This document shows, piece by piece, positions 1 to 7,912 of a stretch of DNA of 64,000 bases. A model generated the notes under the pieces. It worked only from the letters and a program-made list of their open reading frames with translations. It did not search any database and was not told where the DNA came from. The stretch is from Chitinophagaceae bacterium (GTDB taxonomy: Bacteria; Bacteroidota; Bacteroidia; Chitinophagales; Chitinophagaceae), in NCBI GenBank assembly GCA_947455215.1, contig CANGNA010000002.1, positions 46,112-110,111 of the forward strand, given 5' to 3'. A program made the translations under genes and the position numbers. Each line of letters starts with the position of its first letter. Positions within the stretch are counted from its first letter, which is position 1.

Positions 1-13
1 AAAAGAGCAACTC

Positions 14-631
14 ATGGACGCAGCCTTCTGGGATTCCCGCTACAGCAAAACAGAATATGTTTATGGCGAAGAGCCCAACAAATACCTGGCAGAAAAGCTG
101 AAAGGTCTTACCCCGGGTAAGATCCTCTTCCCGGCCGAAGGCGAAGGTCGCAATAGTGTATACGCCGCCACCCTGGGTTGGGATGCCTGGGCGTTCGACC
201 AAAGCGCAGAGGGCAAACGCAAGGCCGATCAACTGGCTGCAAAAAATAATGTATCCATCCATTACACAGTGGCCGGACTACCCGAGGTCACCTACCCTGC
301 AGAAGCGTTCGATGCCATCGCCGTTGTCTTTGCACACTTTGCCGATGCAGATAAGCCTGCCTTCCTTTCCCAGCTCAGCAGCTACCTGAAGCCGGGCGGT
401 TGGATGATTTTCGAGGTATACAGTAAACAACATATACAATTCAATTCTGTTAACCCCTCTGTTGGTGGCCCCGGCGATGCACTTTTTCTCTACAGCAAAG
501 AACAGCTGCAGGATATTTTAAAAGATTATGAAGTACTGGAGCTGGAAGAAAAAGAGGTAGAGATATGGGAAGGCTCCTTCCATGGCGGATTAAGCTCCGT
601 GCTCCGCTTTGTTGGCCGTAAAAACCCCTGA
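14..631 (+). CDS. SAM-dependent methyltransferase, TehB/class I type
   Basis: A 205-residue soluble protein with a class I Rossmann methyltransferase fold. The glycine-rich SAM-binding motif I is the FPAEGEGRNS stretch near residues 39-48. An acidic residue in the WAFDQS stretch follows at the end of strand 2. LKPGGWMIFEVY near residues 127-138 is the usual post-motif III strand. These features match the small TehB-like or methyltransferase type 11/12 proteins common in Bacteroidota. Substrate cannot be told from sequence. The start ATG lies only 13 bases from the window edge, so upstream context is missing. The gene stands alone on the plus strand; a terminator-like hairpin follows about 120 nt after the stop. 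Confidence 0.85.
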   Translation: MDAAFWDSRYSKTEYVYGEEPNKYLAEKLKGLTPGKILFPAEGEGRNSVYAATLGWDAWAFDQSAEGKRKADQLAAKNNVSIHYTVAGLPEVTYPAEAFDAIAVVFAHFADADKPAFLSQLSSYLKPGGWMIFEVYSKQHIQFNSVNPSVGGPGDALFLYSKEQLQDILKDYEVLELEEKEVEIWEGSFHGGLSSVLRFVGRKNP

Positions 632-751
632 TTTTCGTCCGCAGGAATTTCGGCAGACATGCTGTTACGTTATTATGTTTATTGGGTTGCATGGTAAAAA
701 GTTACTCGGAGATATCCACAAAATGGCGTGGCATGATGCCCCCTATGCGGT

Positions 752-790
752 GTATGATGCTACTAAAAGTGTAGTATCATGCTTTTTTGT
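752..790 (+). terminator. Intrinsic terminator after the methyltransferase gene
   Basis: Arms 754-763 and 771-780 pair over 10 bp with one G-U, with a 7-nt loop. A T-rich tract (TTTTTT then TTTT) follows from 783. Confidence 0.6.
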
Positions 791-886
791 TTTGCCCGGC
801 AGTGCAGCACATCTTACCTTGCATTACAGTATTGGTGATCCCGGTCTTTGACATATTTCATTTGTAATAATCACTGTCGCGGTAAC

Positions 887-1032
887 AACCGGCAGAAAAA
901 AGCGCCAGTTTTGCCACATCGGCAGAAAGTAATATTTTGTTAATGTGAGCAATTTTCAGCATATCAGTTGGTTACAGCCGTCACTTCAAGTAAAAACTGC
1001 CGGCAAGTGCTCAAAATTTTCATCGGCAGAAA
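887..1032 (+). repeat. Three direct copies of a CGGCAGAAA-type motif
   Basis: CATCGGCAGAAA occurs exactly at 917-928 and 1021-1032, and a close copy (AACCGGCAGAAA) at 887-898. The middle copy is preceded by TTTTGCC, giving an imperfect palindrome TTTTGCC-N5-GGCAGAA. They lie 150-290 bases upstream of the acyltransferase start and could be binding sites for a regulator. No matching regulator is recognised. Confidence 0.4.
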
Positions 1033-1129
1033 TGCGGGTCTGCCAACACCTGTAAAATTTTTATGTTAATATGGGTGCCAGGAGGCGATGTGCAGGTGCC
1101 TCTTTATTGCAACACGGAGAAAGTTTACT

Positions 1130-1137
1130 TACTTTTG
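1130..1137 (+). promoter_or_regulatory. Promoter -7 box of acyltransferase gene
   Basis: TACTTTTG fits the Bacteroidota TAnnTTTG element. A TTG lies at 1107-1109, 20 nt upstream. It falls inside the longer reading frame beginning at 1088, which argues for translation from 1178. Confidence 0.55.
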
Positions 1138-1177
1138 CCCACTTACAACCGTGGTATCTACCGCGCATCTTAAAAAT

Positions 1178-2329
1178 ATGAATGTAACTCAGGAAGTTAA
1201 AAAAGAACGTTTTCACTTTCTGGATGGAGTGCGTGCAATAGCGTCCGTCCTTATTGTGATACACCACTCTATTACTTCCGAGGTGTCAAAGACCCTGGCG
1301 CGGCATGGCATGCCTTACCTTGGCAGCTCGATTGCTAATTTTACACAGTCGGGTGTTGCCCTGTTTTTCGTGCTCAGTGGAGTAGTGTTACTCAGGCCCT
1401 ACCTGCGCGGACAGCGCAAGCTTGACGTGGGTGATTACTTTGTCCGGAGGCTCAAGCGTATTTATCCGCCCTATTTCGTTGCGCTTATATTTGGTTTCCT
1501 GGTTTTAACTGTGGTCAAGCAAGGGCCACATACATTTTACTCTGACGTATGGAAATGGGCCGACATGAGTTTTATACAACTGGCCCGGCAAACCCTCATA
1601 ATCAGCTTCGTAGACTTTTATTATAATTTGGCTTGGTGGAGTTTACAAATAGAGGTAGTCTTTTATATTTTGGTTCCTTTGTTGATCCTGGTATTCCGTG
1701 GAAGGCAAAAGCTTAACCTTACCAGCATCTTCGTCTCGTTACTGGCAACACTGTTATTGTCTTACCTGCTGCAAATGGGTATGGAGCATTATGCACCCAG
1801 GTACTACAGTAATATAAAGATCAGGCTTACTTTCTTCAGGTTCATTGATTATCCGGTATGTTTCCTGCTGGGTATATATCTTGCCAAGTTCGATTTCGAG
1901 AAATATGTAGGCAGGGTATTCATGCTTATGGGTATCGCACTGGTCCTCGTGGCTCAAAACTATGTGCCGATGGTCAATTGCGGCTACGGATTTATATATG
2001 CCGGTCTTATTGTTTTGGTATTCAAGAGCAAGTCATTACAGCGTTTGCTGGATAATCCGCTGATGATATGGTTGGGAGAGCGTTCATATTCCCTCTTCCT
2101 GGTGCATTTTTCAGTATTTTACCTGGTAGATTACGCGTGTTCCCTGGTTTTCCATAGCAGGTTGATGTATGGTATTGCATCGCGTTTCATAGGTATCCCG
2201 CTGGCATTCTTCTGTGCTATGTTGCTGTTTAGCTTTGTAGAGCGCCGTACTGCACGTGGCCTGGTAACCGACAAGATATTCTGGCCCTGGCAGGTACGTA
2301 AACTGAAAGCCGATGAGCTAAAAGACTGA
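1178..2329 (+). CDS. Acyltransferase family 3 (OafA/YrhL-like) membrane protein
   Basis: Integral membrane acyltransferase of 383 residues. It opens with the family signature HFLDGVRAIASVLIVIHHS (first third of the first membrane helix), which holds the conserved histidine pair. About ten hydrophobic helices follow. A second hallmark is the GVALFFVLSGVVLL helix, and the tail is basic. Members transfer acetyl or other acyl groups onto O-antigen, exopolysaccharide or peptidoglycan at the inner membrane. The frame is open back to 1088, but the ATG at 1178 is preferred: the signature then sits at the very N-terminus as usual in the family, and a promoter box lies at 1130. A GT2 glycosyltransferase follows 109 nt downstream, consistent with surface glycan work. 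The acceptor is unknown. Confidence 0.85.
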   Translation: MNVTQEVKKERFHFLDGVRAIASVLIVIHHSITSEVSKTLARHGMPYLGSSIANFTQSGVALFFVLSGVVLLRPYLRGQRKLDVGDYFVRRLKRIYPPYFVALIFGFLVLTVVKQGPHTFYSDVWKWADMSFIQLARQTLIISFVDFYYNLAWWSLQIEVVFYILVPLLILVFRGRQKLNLTSIFVSLLATLLLSYLLQMGMEHYAPRYYSNIKIRLTFFRFIDYPVCFLLGIYLAKFDFEKYVGRVFMLMGIALVLVAQNYVPMVNCGYGFIYAGLIVLVFKSKSLQRLLDNPLMIWLGERSYSLFLVHFSVFYLVDYACSLVFHSRLMYGIASRFIGIPLAFFCAMLLFSFVERRTARGLVTDKIFWPWQVRKLKADELKD

Positions 2330-2375
2330 TATGGCAATGTAGCTCGATGTCACATGCGCTTAAAATTCATAGTAA

Positions 2376-2398
2376 ATTATAGTTTTTTAAACTGTAAT
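2376..2398. repeat. AT-rich palindrome between acyltransferase and GT2 genes
   Basis: Arms ATTATAGTTT (2376-2385) and AAACTGTAAT (2389-2398) pair over 10 bp with one G-U and a 3-nt loop. It lacks a proper T-tract after the stem, so it may be an operator or a weak attenuator of the downstream gene, whose ATG is 40 nt away. Confidence 0.4.
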
Positions 2399-2438
2399 CC
2401 ATAGAAAAGTACATTATAAGTTTTATTTTCGCACCCAT

Positions 2439-3188
2439 ATGCTTAATGGTAAAAAAATAGTTGTTGTGTTGCCGGCGTACAAAGCCGAATTAACGCTGGA
2501 GCGCACATATAATGAAATACCCTTCGAAATTGTTGATGATGTGGTATTAGTGGACGATAATAGTCCTGATGGTACCGTTGCCAAGGGAAAGGAGCTGGGC
2601 ATAAAGCACATCATCAAGCATGAAAAAAATACCGGCTATGGCGGTAACCAAAAGAGTTGCTATAAAAAGGCGCTGGAAATAGGGGCTGATATTGTTATCA
2701 TGCTGCACCCCGATTACCAGTATACGCCAAAGCTGATCATGGCTATGTCGTCTATAATAGCCAACGAACTATATCCTGTAGTACTGGCATCGCGCATATT
2801 GGGCAAGGGTGCCTTAAGGGGCGGCATGCCGATGTATAAATATATCTTCAACAGGATGCTGACCCTGTTCGAAAATATAATGATAGGTCAGAAGCTGAGC
2901 GAATACCATACAGGTTACCGTGCGTTTACTGCCGAGGTGATCCGTTCCATCGACTTCACTCATAACAGCGACGACTTTGTTTTCGATAATGAGATGATAT
3001 CCCAGATATTCATGAATGGCTTCGATATAGCTGAAGTTACCTGCCCAACCAAGTACTTCCCCGAAGCGTCGAGCATCAACTTTAAGCGGAGTATGAAATA
3101 CGGACGCGGAGTGCTCAGGGTGTCACTCACACACAGGTTCCATAAATGGGGTATCGTTAAGAGCAATCTTTATAACAAAACCAACTAA
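2439..3188 (+). CDS. Glycosyltransferase family 2 (dolichyl-phosphate-mannose synthase-like)
   Basis: A 249-residue GT-A fold transferase. The first strand KIVVVLPAYKAELTL is followed by VVLVDDNSPDGT, where the DD binds the nucleotide diphosphate. The metal-site region reads MLHPDYQY, so the usual DxD appears as HPD, as is common in the DPM1/ArnC-like branch. There is no membrane helix, unlike GtrB-type members. The branch transfers a sugar from a nucleotide donor to a lipid phosphate or a glycan; sugar and acceptor are not readable here. The gene sits 109 nt behind the acyltransferase and ends in a strong hairpin terminator shared with the convergent GH20 gene. Confidence 0.85.
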   Translation: MLNGKKIVVVLPAYKAELTLERTYNEIPFEIVDDVVLVDDNSPDGTVAKGKELGIKHIIKHEKNTGYGGNQKSCYKKALEIGADIVIMLHPDYQYTPKLIMAMSSIIANELYPVVLASRILGKGALRGGMPMYKYIFNRMLTLFENIMIGQKLSEYHTGYRAFTAEVIRSIDFTHNSDDFVFDNEMISQIFMNGFDIAEVTCPTKYFPEASSINFKRSMKYGRGVLRVSLTHRFHKWGIVKSNLYNKTN

Positions 3189-3190
3189 TC

Positions 3191-3219
3191 AAAAAAGCAG
3201 CCGATCGGGCTGCTTTTTT
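3191..3219. terminator. Bidirectional terminator between GT2 and GH20 genes
   Basis: Perfect 12-bp stem: AAAAAAGCAGCC (3191-3202) and GGCTGCTTTTTT (3208-3219), with a GATCG loop. A and T tracts on both sides serve both convergent genes. Confidence 0.85.
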
Positions 3220-3257
3220 GTTAATGTGCGCTTTTAGCGGAGTTCATTGCTGTCCGC

Positions 3258-5114
3258 CTATTGCCCGCTATTATCCAGCACCATCTTCACCAGGTTGCTG
3301 CGCTTGCCGCCGGGGGTGATGGTGATACACTGGAAGTCGATCTTTTTGCCGGCCGGTACCTTTATGCGTAGCGGCTCGGTATACCACATGTCGGTTTCGC
3401 GGGGGGTATGACCATCTATGGTGTAGTACACATGTGCGCCTTCTACGCCCGGGTTCATCTCGAATTTAAAATCGCTGCCCTTGAGTGTGGTGTCGCTTAC
3501 ACCTTCGATATCGGGTACGCGATAGTTATAGCCCTTGCTCTCCAGGATGGCGAGGTGCTTGGGTACTCTTTTTTCGGAGAACTGTTTGTAGTTCTTATTG
3601 GCGGCAGGTGTCCAGGCTATTTCGCTAAGCGCCAGCATGCGAGGCAGCAGGTGGAACTCGGCCTTCGCAGGAGTGGCTATATATTCCGTCCACAAGTTGG
3701 CTTGTACACCAATGATGTGTTTGGCCTGATCTGCATTGAGCACCGATGGTACAGGCTCGTAGTTGTATGTCTTAGACAGTGGTGCATCGCCGCCTATAGA
3801 TAATGGCTCCTGTGCGTTGGTGCTCTGTGCGTGGTCGAAATACAAGCCTCCGCTACCCGGTGTCATGATGACATCGTGGTTGAGCTGGGCCGCAGCAATG
3901 CCGCCGTTCTCGCCACGCCAGCTCATAATAGTGGCATTGGGTGCTACGCCGCCTTCCAGTATCTCGTCCCAGCCTATCATACGGCGGCCCATAGCATTGA
4001 TATGGCGTTCTATGCGACGGATGAAGTAGCTCTGCAGCCCCGCCTCATCGCGCAGGGCAGAGTCTTTGATGAGCTGCTGGCAGAAGCCCGATTTTTTCCA
4101 GGCATCTTTAGGACACTCGTCGCCGCCTATGTGTATATATTTTGACGGGAACATTTCCATTACCTCATCCAATATATTGTTCAGAATACGGAAGGTGGTA
4201 TCTGTAGGGCAATACACATCTGTGAACACACCCCATGTCTCTGCCACTTTGTAAGATTTTGAAGGATCGCAGCTAAGGATAGGGTAGGCACTGATAGCTG
4301 CGACGCTATGGCCGGGCATCTCTATCTCTGGTATCACGTTGATAAAGCGCTCTGCGGCGTAGGCCACTATCTCTTTTACCTGATCTTGAGTGTAGAAGCC
4401 ACTATAAGGAGTGTTGTCATATAAACCATCGGTAGTGCCGCCGCTATAGCTGCCTACTTTGGTTTGTGCGCGGTTGCTGCCTATTTGTGTGAGCTTAGGA
4501 TATTTCTTTATCTCTATGCGCCAGCCCTGGTCGTCGGTAAGGTGCCAGTGGAACGTGTTGAGCTTGTACATGGCCATTACATCCAGGTACTTCTTAATGA
4601 AGTCTACAGAATAGAAGTGGCGGCTTACGTCCAGGTGCATGCCCCTGTATGCAAAACGGGGTGCGTCTTTAATAGTGGCGCAAGGTATAGTGGCATAGCC
4701 CTTCTTTTGCGGTGTCATCATCTGCATCAGCGACTGTATGCCATAGAACAGGCCGGCATCTTTACCGTTGACCACTACCTGGTTTTCTGTCACCTTTAGT
4801 TCGTAGTTCTCATTGTTGACCGCACCACCAGTAAAAGTGGTTTGCAGCACAATAGCGTTCTTAACGTTGGCCGGCTTGGTGCCTGTAGCGTTAATGTTGA
4901 CTATGGTATTGTTATAGCCATTTTTCTTCAGGAATTCTGTAAACAACTTTACGGCCTTATGGTCGGGAAAATCTACAAGTATATTGGTCTCGGGGTTGAG
5001 CGTGAAGGTGCCCTTTGCCGCCACTACTGAAGAGGGAGCCGGTATGATAGCAATGTCTTGTGCAAAGCTTTGCGCAGACAGTGCGAGCAATATAAGACCT
5101 AAGAACTTTTTCAT
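3258..5114 (-). CDS. Secreted beta-N-acetylhexosaminidase, GH20
   Basis: A 618-residue exo-hydrolase removing terminal beta-GlcNAc or GalNAc. A signal peptide (MKKFLGLILLALSAQSFA) is followed by the GH20b N-terminal domain (about 20-150) and the GH20 catalytic barrel (about 153-500). Visible motifs are RGMHLDVSRHF, FHWHLTDDQGWRIEI, and the catalytic Asp-Glu pair in HIGGDECPKDAW (D332, E333). The C-terminal part (about 530-605) resembles the chitobiase/hexosaminidase C-terminal domain (YYTIDGHTPRET). The start codon overlaps the stop of the upstream GH2 gene by 4 nt (ATGA), so the two are translationally coupled. There is no sorting domain, so it is probably periplasmic. It is well placed to remove GlcNAc after the GH2 enzyme cuts a mannosyl linkage. 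Confidence 0.93.
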   Translation of the reverse strand: MKKFLGLILLALSAQSFAQDIAIIPAPSSVVAAKGTFTLNPETNILVDFPDHKAVKLFTEFLKKNGYNNTIVNINATGTKPANVKNAIVLQTTFTGGAVNNENYELKVTENQVVVNGKDAGLFYGIQSLMQMMTPQKKGYATIPCATIKDAPRFAYRGMHLDVSRHFYSVDFIKKYLDVMAMYKLNTFHWHLTDDQGWRIEIKKYPKLTQIGSNRAQTKVGSYSGGTTDGLYDNTPYSGFYTQDQVKEIVAYAAERFINVIPEIEMPGHSVAAISAYPILSCDPSKSYKVAETWGVFTDVYCPTDTTFRILNNILDEVMEMFPSKYIHIGGDECPKDAWKKSGFCQQLIKDSALRDEAGLQSYFIRRIERHINAMGRRMIGWDEILEGGVAPNATIMSWRGENGGIAAAQLNHDVIMTPGSGGLYFDHAQSTNAQEPLSIGGDAPLSKTYNYEPVPSVLNADQAKHIIGVQANLWTEYIATPAKAEFHLLPRMLALSEIAWTPAANKNYKQFSEKRVPKHLAILESKGYNYRVPDIEGVSDTTLKGSDFKFEMNPGVEGAHVYYTIDGHTPRETDMWYTEPLRIKVPAGKKIDFQCITITPGGKRSNLVKMVLDNSGQ

Positions 5115-7888
5115 TGTTTGCGTTTTTTTATTTCAATGTATTGCTTTGGTGTGTTCCACCCTTCTATACATAGCTGCGGCCATTCCTGTTCTGCAGCGTT
5201 ACCCTGTAAGATAATTGTTTTTTCCTGACCCGGCAACAAGGAGATATAGTTGTCGTTGTAGAAAGCCGGTAGTATGCGTTGGCCATTTTTGCGGGTGAGC
5301 GACAGGCGCTCAAAGAAAGCAACGCTGTTACCCGGCGGATTGCTGAGTGTAACCTCATAGCCCTTGTCGGTTGCAACAGCGGTAACTGCTGGCTTTACCT
5401 GTGGCAACTGTTGCAGGAAAGGATAAAAACCTTTGGCATTGGGTAGCCAATACAGATTGTCATCGACCAGTGTATTGGTGGCAGAATCCGTAAGGCTGAG
5501 GTAAAGGAATATGCCTTCTTTTGCTGAGAGCGAATCTATCTGCTTAGCCAGCTTATTGAATTGTTTGCTTGTTGTAGCCGAGAGTGTGATGAACTTATTG
5601 ACCAGTGGTATCTCATCGCCATGGGCTGTGTACGCTTTCGCTGTAAGTTCCAGCTTGCCGGTAGTTGTGAAGCCATTGTTGGCAGCAATGATCGTTTTAT
5701 TGATGTGGTCATACATCACGTGTAGTGGCCTTGCTCCATTGGCAGTGCCATACAGGCAGGCATTTACATCCAGGTGATAGTCGTACATCTGGCCCTTCAT
5801 GCAGCTCCATGGGTTCTGTGTCTTCCAGATGATGATGCCGGTGTACCAGTCCCACATTTTTGCTGTAGCGCCTTCCATCAATGCGCGGTACTGGTCGTAA
5901 TTGACGAGTTGCGCCTTACGTGTAAAGTCTTCTATGGTGGTTACAGGGCCATACATCTCTACCGATGAATCGTAGTTCTCGTATTTGTGGTAACGCCAAA
6001 CAGAGTCCACGATCCATTTATGCTCCTGCGCTGAATAGTGTGGGGGCACCATATTCTCTTTCGGCATGATGCGCTCCAGTGATTCGACATCACCGATACC
6101 TACGGAGCCAATTTCGGAGTTAAAAGGGAATGACCTGTGCGCCCAGAAGTAATCTTTGGACTGCAACACATACGGGCCATCACCGCCATGCAGCGACATG
6201 CTATCATCGTTAGAGAACTCGAAGAAGAAGCGGGTTCCGTCGAGGTCGGGGAGGATAGAGTCGCGGATAGCGGTAAGGATGTCGGCCGGTGGGCGTATCT
6301 CGTTGCCGCCGCACCACAGTGCCAGCGACGGGTGGTTGCGCAGCATCTTCACCTGGTCTTCCACAGATTCTATGAACAGCTTGTGGTTATCGGGGTACTG
6401 GCGGCGTGCATTGGTGTCCTCGCGCTTCAGCGGATCGTACCAGCGGCCATTGCAATCGCCCGATACCCAGAAATCCTGCATCACCAGCAGACCGTATTTA
6501 TCGCACGCATTATAAAATTCCGGGCGCTCTGTTATGCCGCCACCCCATACGCGGATGAGGTTCAGGTTCATGTCTCGATGGAAATGTATCTCGGCATCGT
6601 ACCGCTGGTTGTCGAAGCGGAGCATGGCATCGCTCAGTATCCAGTTGCCGCCCTTTATGAATATCTTCTGGCCATTTACGCGTATCTCGCGGCTGTTGGT
6701 CTTACTGTTCCATGGGGTTTTTATCTGCCTTACGCCTATGGTCTCTTCGGTCTCGTCGTACAGCTGCTTGCCGGCAGTAAGGGTGAACCTGCATTTATAC
6801 AGGTTTTGCGGGCCATAGCCGTTGGGCCACCACAGCTTAGGATCGTTAAGGGTAAGGTCGGTCATCTCTACCTCTTCTGATGAGTTGGGCATGAGCCTTA
6901 CCTTTTGTGCCACCTTCTTGCCGTCCAGTTCGTATTGCAGTGTGCAGGCAACTGTGTCGGCCGACGTGTTCTCTACCTCGGCTGTTACTTTTATAGTTGC
7001 CGGTTGTTGCTTGCCTGTGGGGCTGCGCTTGCCGGGTACCAGGGTAACAATGTGTGTGCTCTCTATGTGTGCCTTGCCGGTGCGCCTGATGAACACCTTA
7101 TCCCATATGCCGGTATTCCGGTCGCGGATGGGTTGTATCCAGTCCCAACCTGCGGCATACTGGTTGCTTACGCTGTGGGCAATATCGCCATCGCCACCCT
7201 GACCGCCGTTGGGGTTACCCACAGGAGCAGGCGGGTATACGATAACGGCCAGCCTGTTCTTGCCTATGTTGCTGATATACTGGGTAATGTTGTAGCTGCT
7301 GCGCAGGAACATACCAGTATCGCGGATGTCGTTGAGCTTATGGCCATTCAGGTATACATCGTAACTATAGTTAACCCCACGGAAATAAAGGAACACTTCC
7401 TCGCCGGCCACCGGCATCTCTTCAAAGTCTGTAGTGAACCAATAGGTGTAATAGGCAGGTCCTGTAGAGTATATGTCCGGTATCTGCTCGTTGTTCATAC
7501 CAAAGAAAGGATCGGGCACCTGGTAGTTGATGCGTTGTGCATTGAGCACTGTGCCAGGCACTTGCGCAGGTATCCAGCCTTTAAGGGGGGCGCCGTAAAT
7601 GGATATGAACTCACCACTCTGCGGGGTTGCCGACGCGCGGATGCACTTCCAGTTGCCATTCAGTTCGTATTGCTTTTGGGCATACGCATGAATGGTGCAG
7701 ATGTATAACAGCAGCAACAAAAATGAACTGCGGAACCATGACCTATCACCCCCGACATTCGACAGCTGGCCTGAAGGCCGGTCGAATATCGTCCCCTCTT
7801 TGGCAAGAGGGGAGTGACCTAAAGCTGACTTACGCGCAGCTGCGCGGAGCGAATGGAACTTATTTGGCCGCGGCAATTTTAGATGCAC
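5111..7888 (-). CDS. GH2 glycosidase, mannosylglycoprotein endo-beta-mannosidase-like
   Basis: A large GH2-clan enzyme of 925 residues as read. It has a jelly-roll domain (about 75-265), an Ig-like domain (about 275-390), a TIM barrel (about 395-690) and C-terminal sandwich domains. Barrel motifs are KGGNWILSDAM, LIRVWGGG, the acid/base LWCGGNE (E530), and the likely nucleophile in NSEIGSVGIGD (E592). The last resembles the PEVGSVG motif that I recall from plant endo-beta-mannosidases more than classical beta-mannosidases; exo-glucosaminidase is the main alternative. The signal peptide (FLLLLLYICTIHAYA) begins only near residue 56. Residues about 24-48 come from a REP-like double hairpin read through in frame, so the true start is uncertain. 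It lies 24 nt after the paaG-like gene and overlaps GH20 by 4 nt. Confidence 0.88.
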   Translation of the reverse strand: MHLKLPRPNKFHSLRAAARKSALGHSPLAKEGTIFDRPSGQLSNVGGDRSWFRSSFLLLLLYICTIHAYAQKQYELNGNWKCIRASATPQSGEFISIYGAPLKGWIPAQVPGTVLNAQRINYQVPDPFFGMNNEQIPDIYSTGPAYYTYWFTTDFEEMPVAGEEVFLYFRGVNYSYDVYLNGHKLNDIRDTGMFLRSSYNITQYISNIGKNRLAVIVYPPAPVGNPNGGQGGDGDIAHSVSNQYAAGWDWIQPIRDRNTGIWDKVFIRRTGKAHIESTHIVTLVPGKRSPTGKQQPATIKVTAEVENTSADTVACTLQYELDGKKVAQKVRLMPNSSEEVEMTDLTLNDPKLWWPNGYGPQNLYKCRFTLTAGKQLYDETEETIGVRQIKTPWNSKTNSREIRVNGQKIFIKGGNWILSDAMLRFDNQRYDAEIHFHRDMNLNLIRVWGGGITERPEFYNACDKYGLLVMQDFWVSGDCNGRWYDPLKREDTNARRQYPDNHKLFIESVEDQVKMLRNHPSLALWCGGNEIRPPADILTAIRDSILPDLDGTRFFFEFSNDDSMSLHGGDGPYVLQSKDYFWAHRSFPFNSEIGSVGIGDVESLERIMPKENMVPPHYSAQEHKWIVDSVWRYHKYENYDSSVEMYGPVTTIEDFTRKAQLVNYDQYRALMEGATAKMWDWYTGIIIWKTQNPWSCMKGQMYDYHLDVNACLYGTANGARPLHVMYDHINKTIIAANNGFTTTGKLELTAKAYTAHGDEIPLVNKFITLSATTSKQFNKLAKQIDSLSAKEGIFLYLSLTDSATNTLVDDNLYWLPNAKGFYPFLQQLPQVKPAVTAVATDKGYEVTLSNPPGNSVAFFERLSLTRKNGQRILPAFYNDNYISLLPGQEKTIILQGNAAEQEWPQLCIEGWNTPKQYIEIKKRKQ
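7747..7817. repeat. REP-like double hairpin inside the GH2 coding frame
   Basis: Two adjacent hairpins. The first has ATTCGAC (7757-7763) and GTCGAAT (7781-7787) outside GGCC-TGAA-GGCC (7768-7779). The second is perfect: CCCCTCTT (7793-7800), TGGC loop, AAGAGGGG (7805-7812). The outer ends read TCACCCC and GGGGAGTGA, roughly mirror images. This is how interspersed palindromic elements of Bacteroidota genomes usually look. Here it is translated as roughly residues 24-48 of the GH2 protein, ahead of its signal peptide. Confidence 0.6.
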
Positions 7889-7912
7889 TTGTATGATTTG
7901 GTATGGTAGAAC

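Larger units (their letters stand above)
632..1177. other. Non-coding stretch between methyltransferase and acyltransferase genes
   Basis: About 545 bases without a convincing gene. It holds a terminator-like hairpin (752-790), three copies of a CGGCAGAAA-containing motif (from about 887, 917 and 1021), a perfect TGCCGGCA palindrome near 999, and a promoter-like box at 1130-1137. The short frames that cross it show no family resemblance. Confidence 0.6.

Noticed and set aside
6137..6880. 247-codon frame antisense to the GH2 gene, and similar long antisense frames at 6905-7708 and 16361-17233
   Set aside because: They overlap genes with clear family motifs and show no recognisable protein features.
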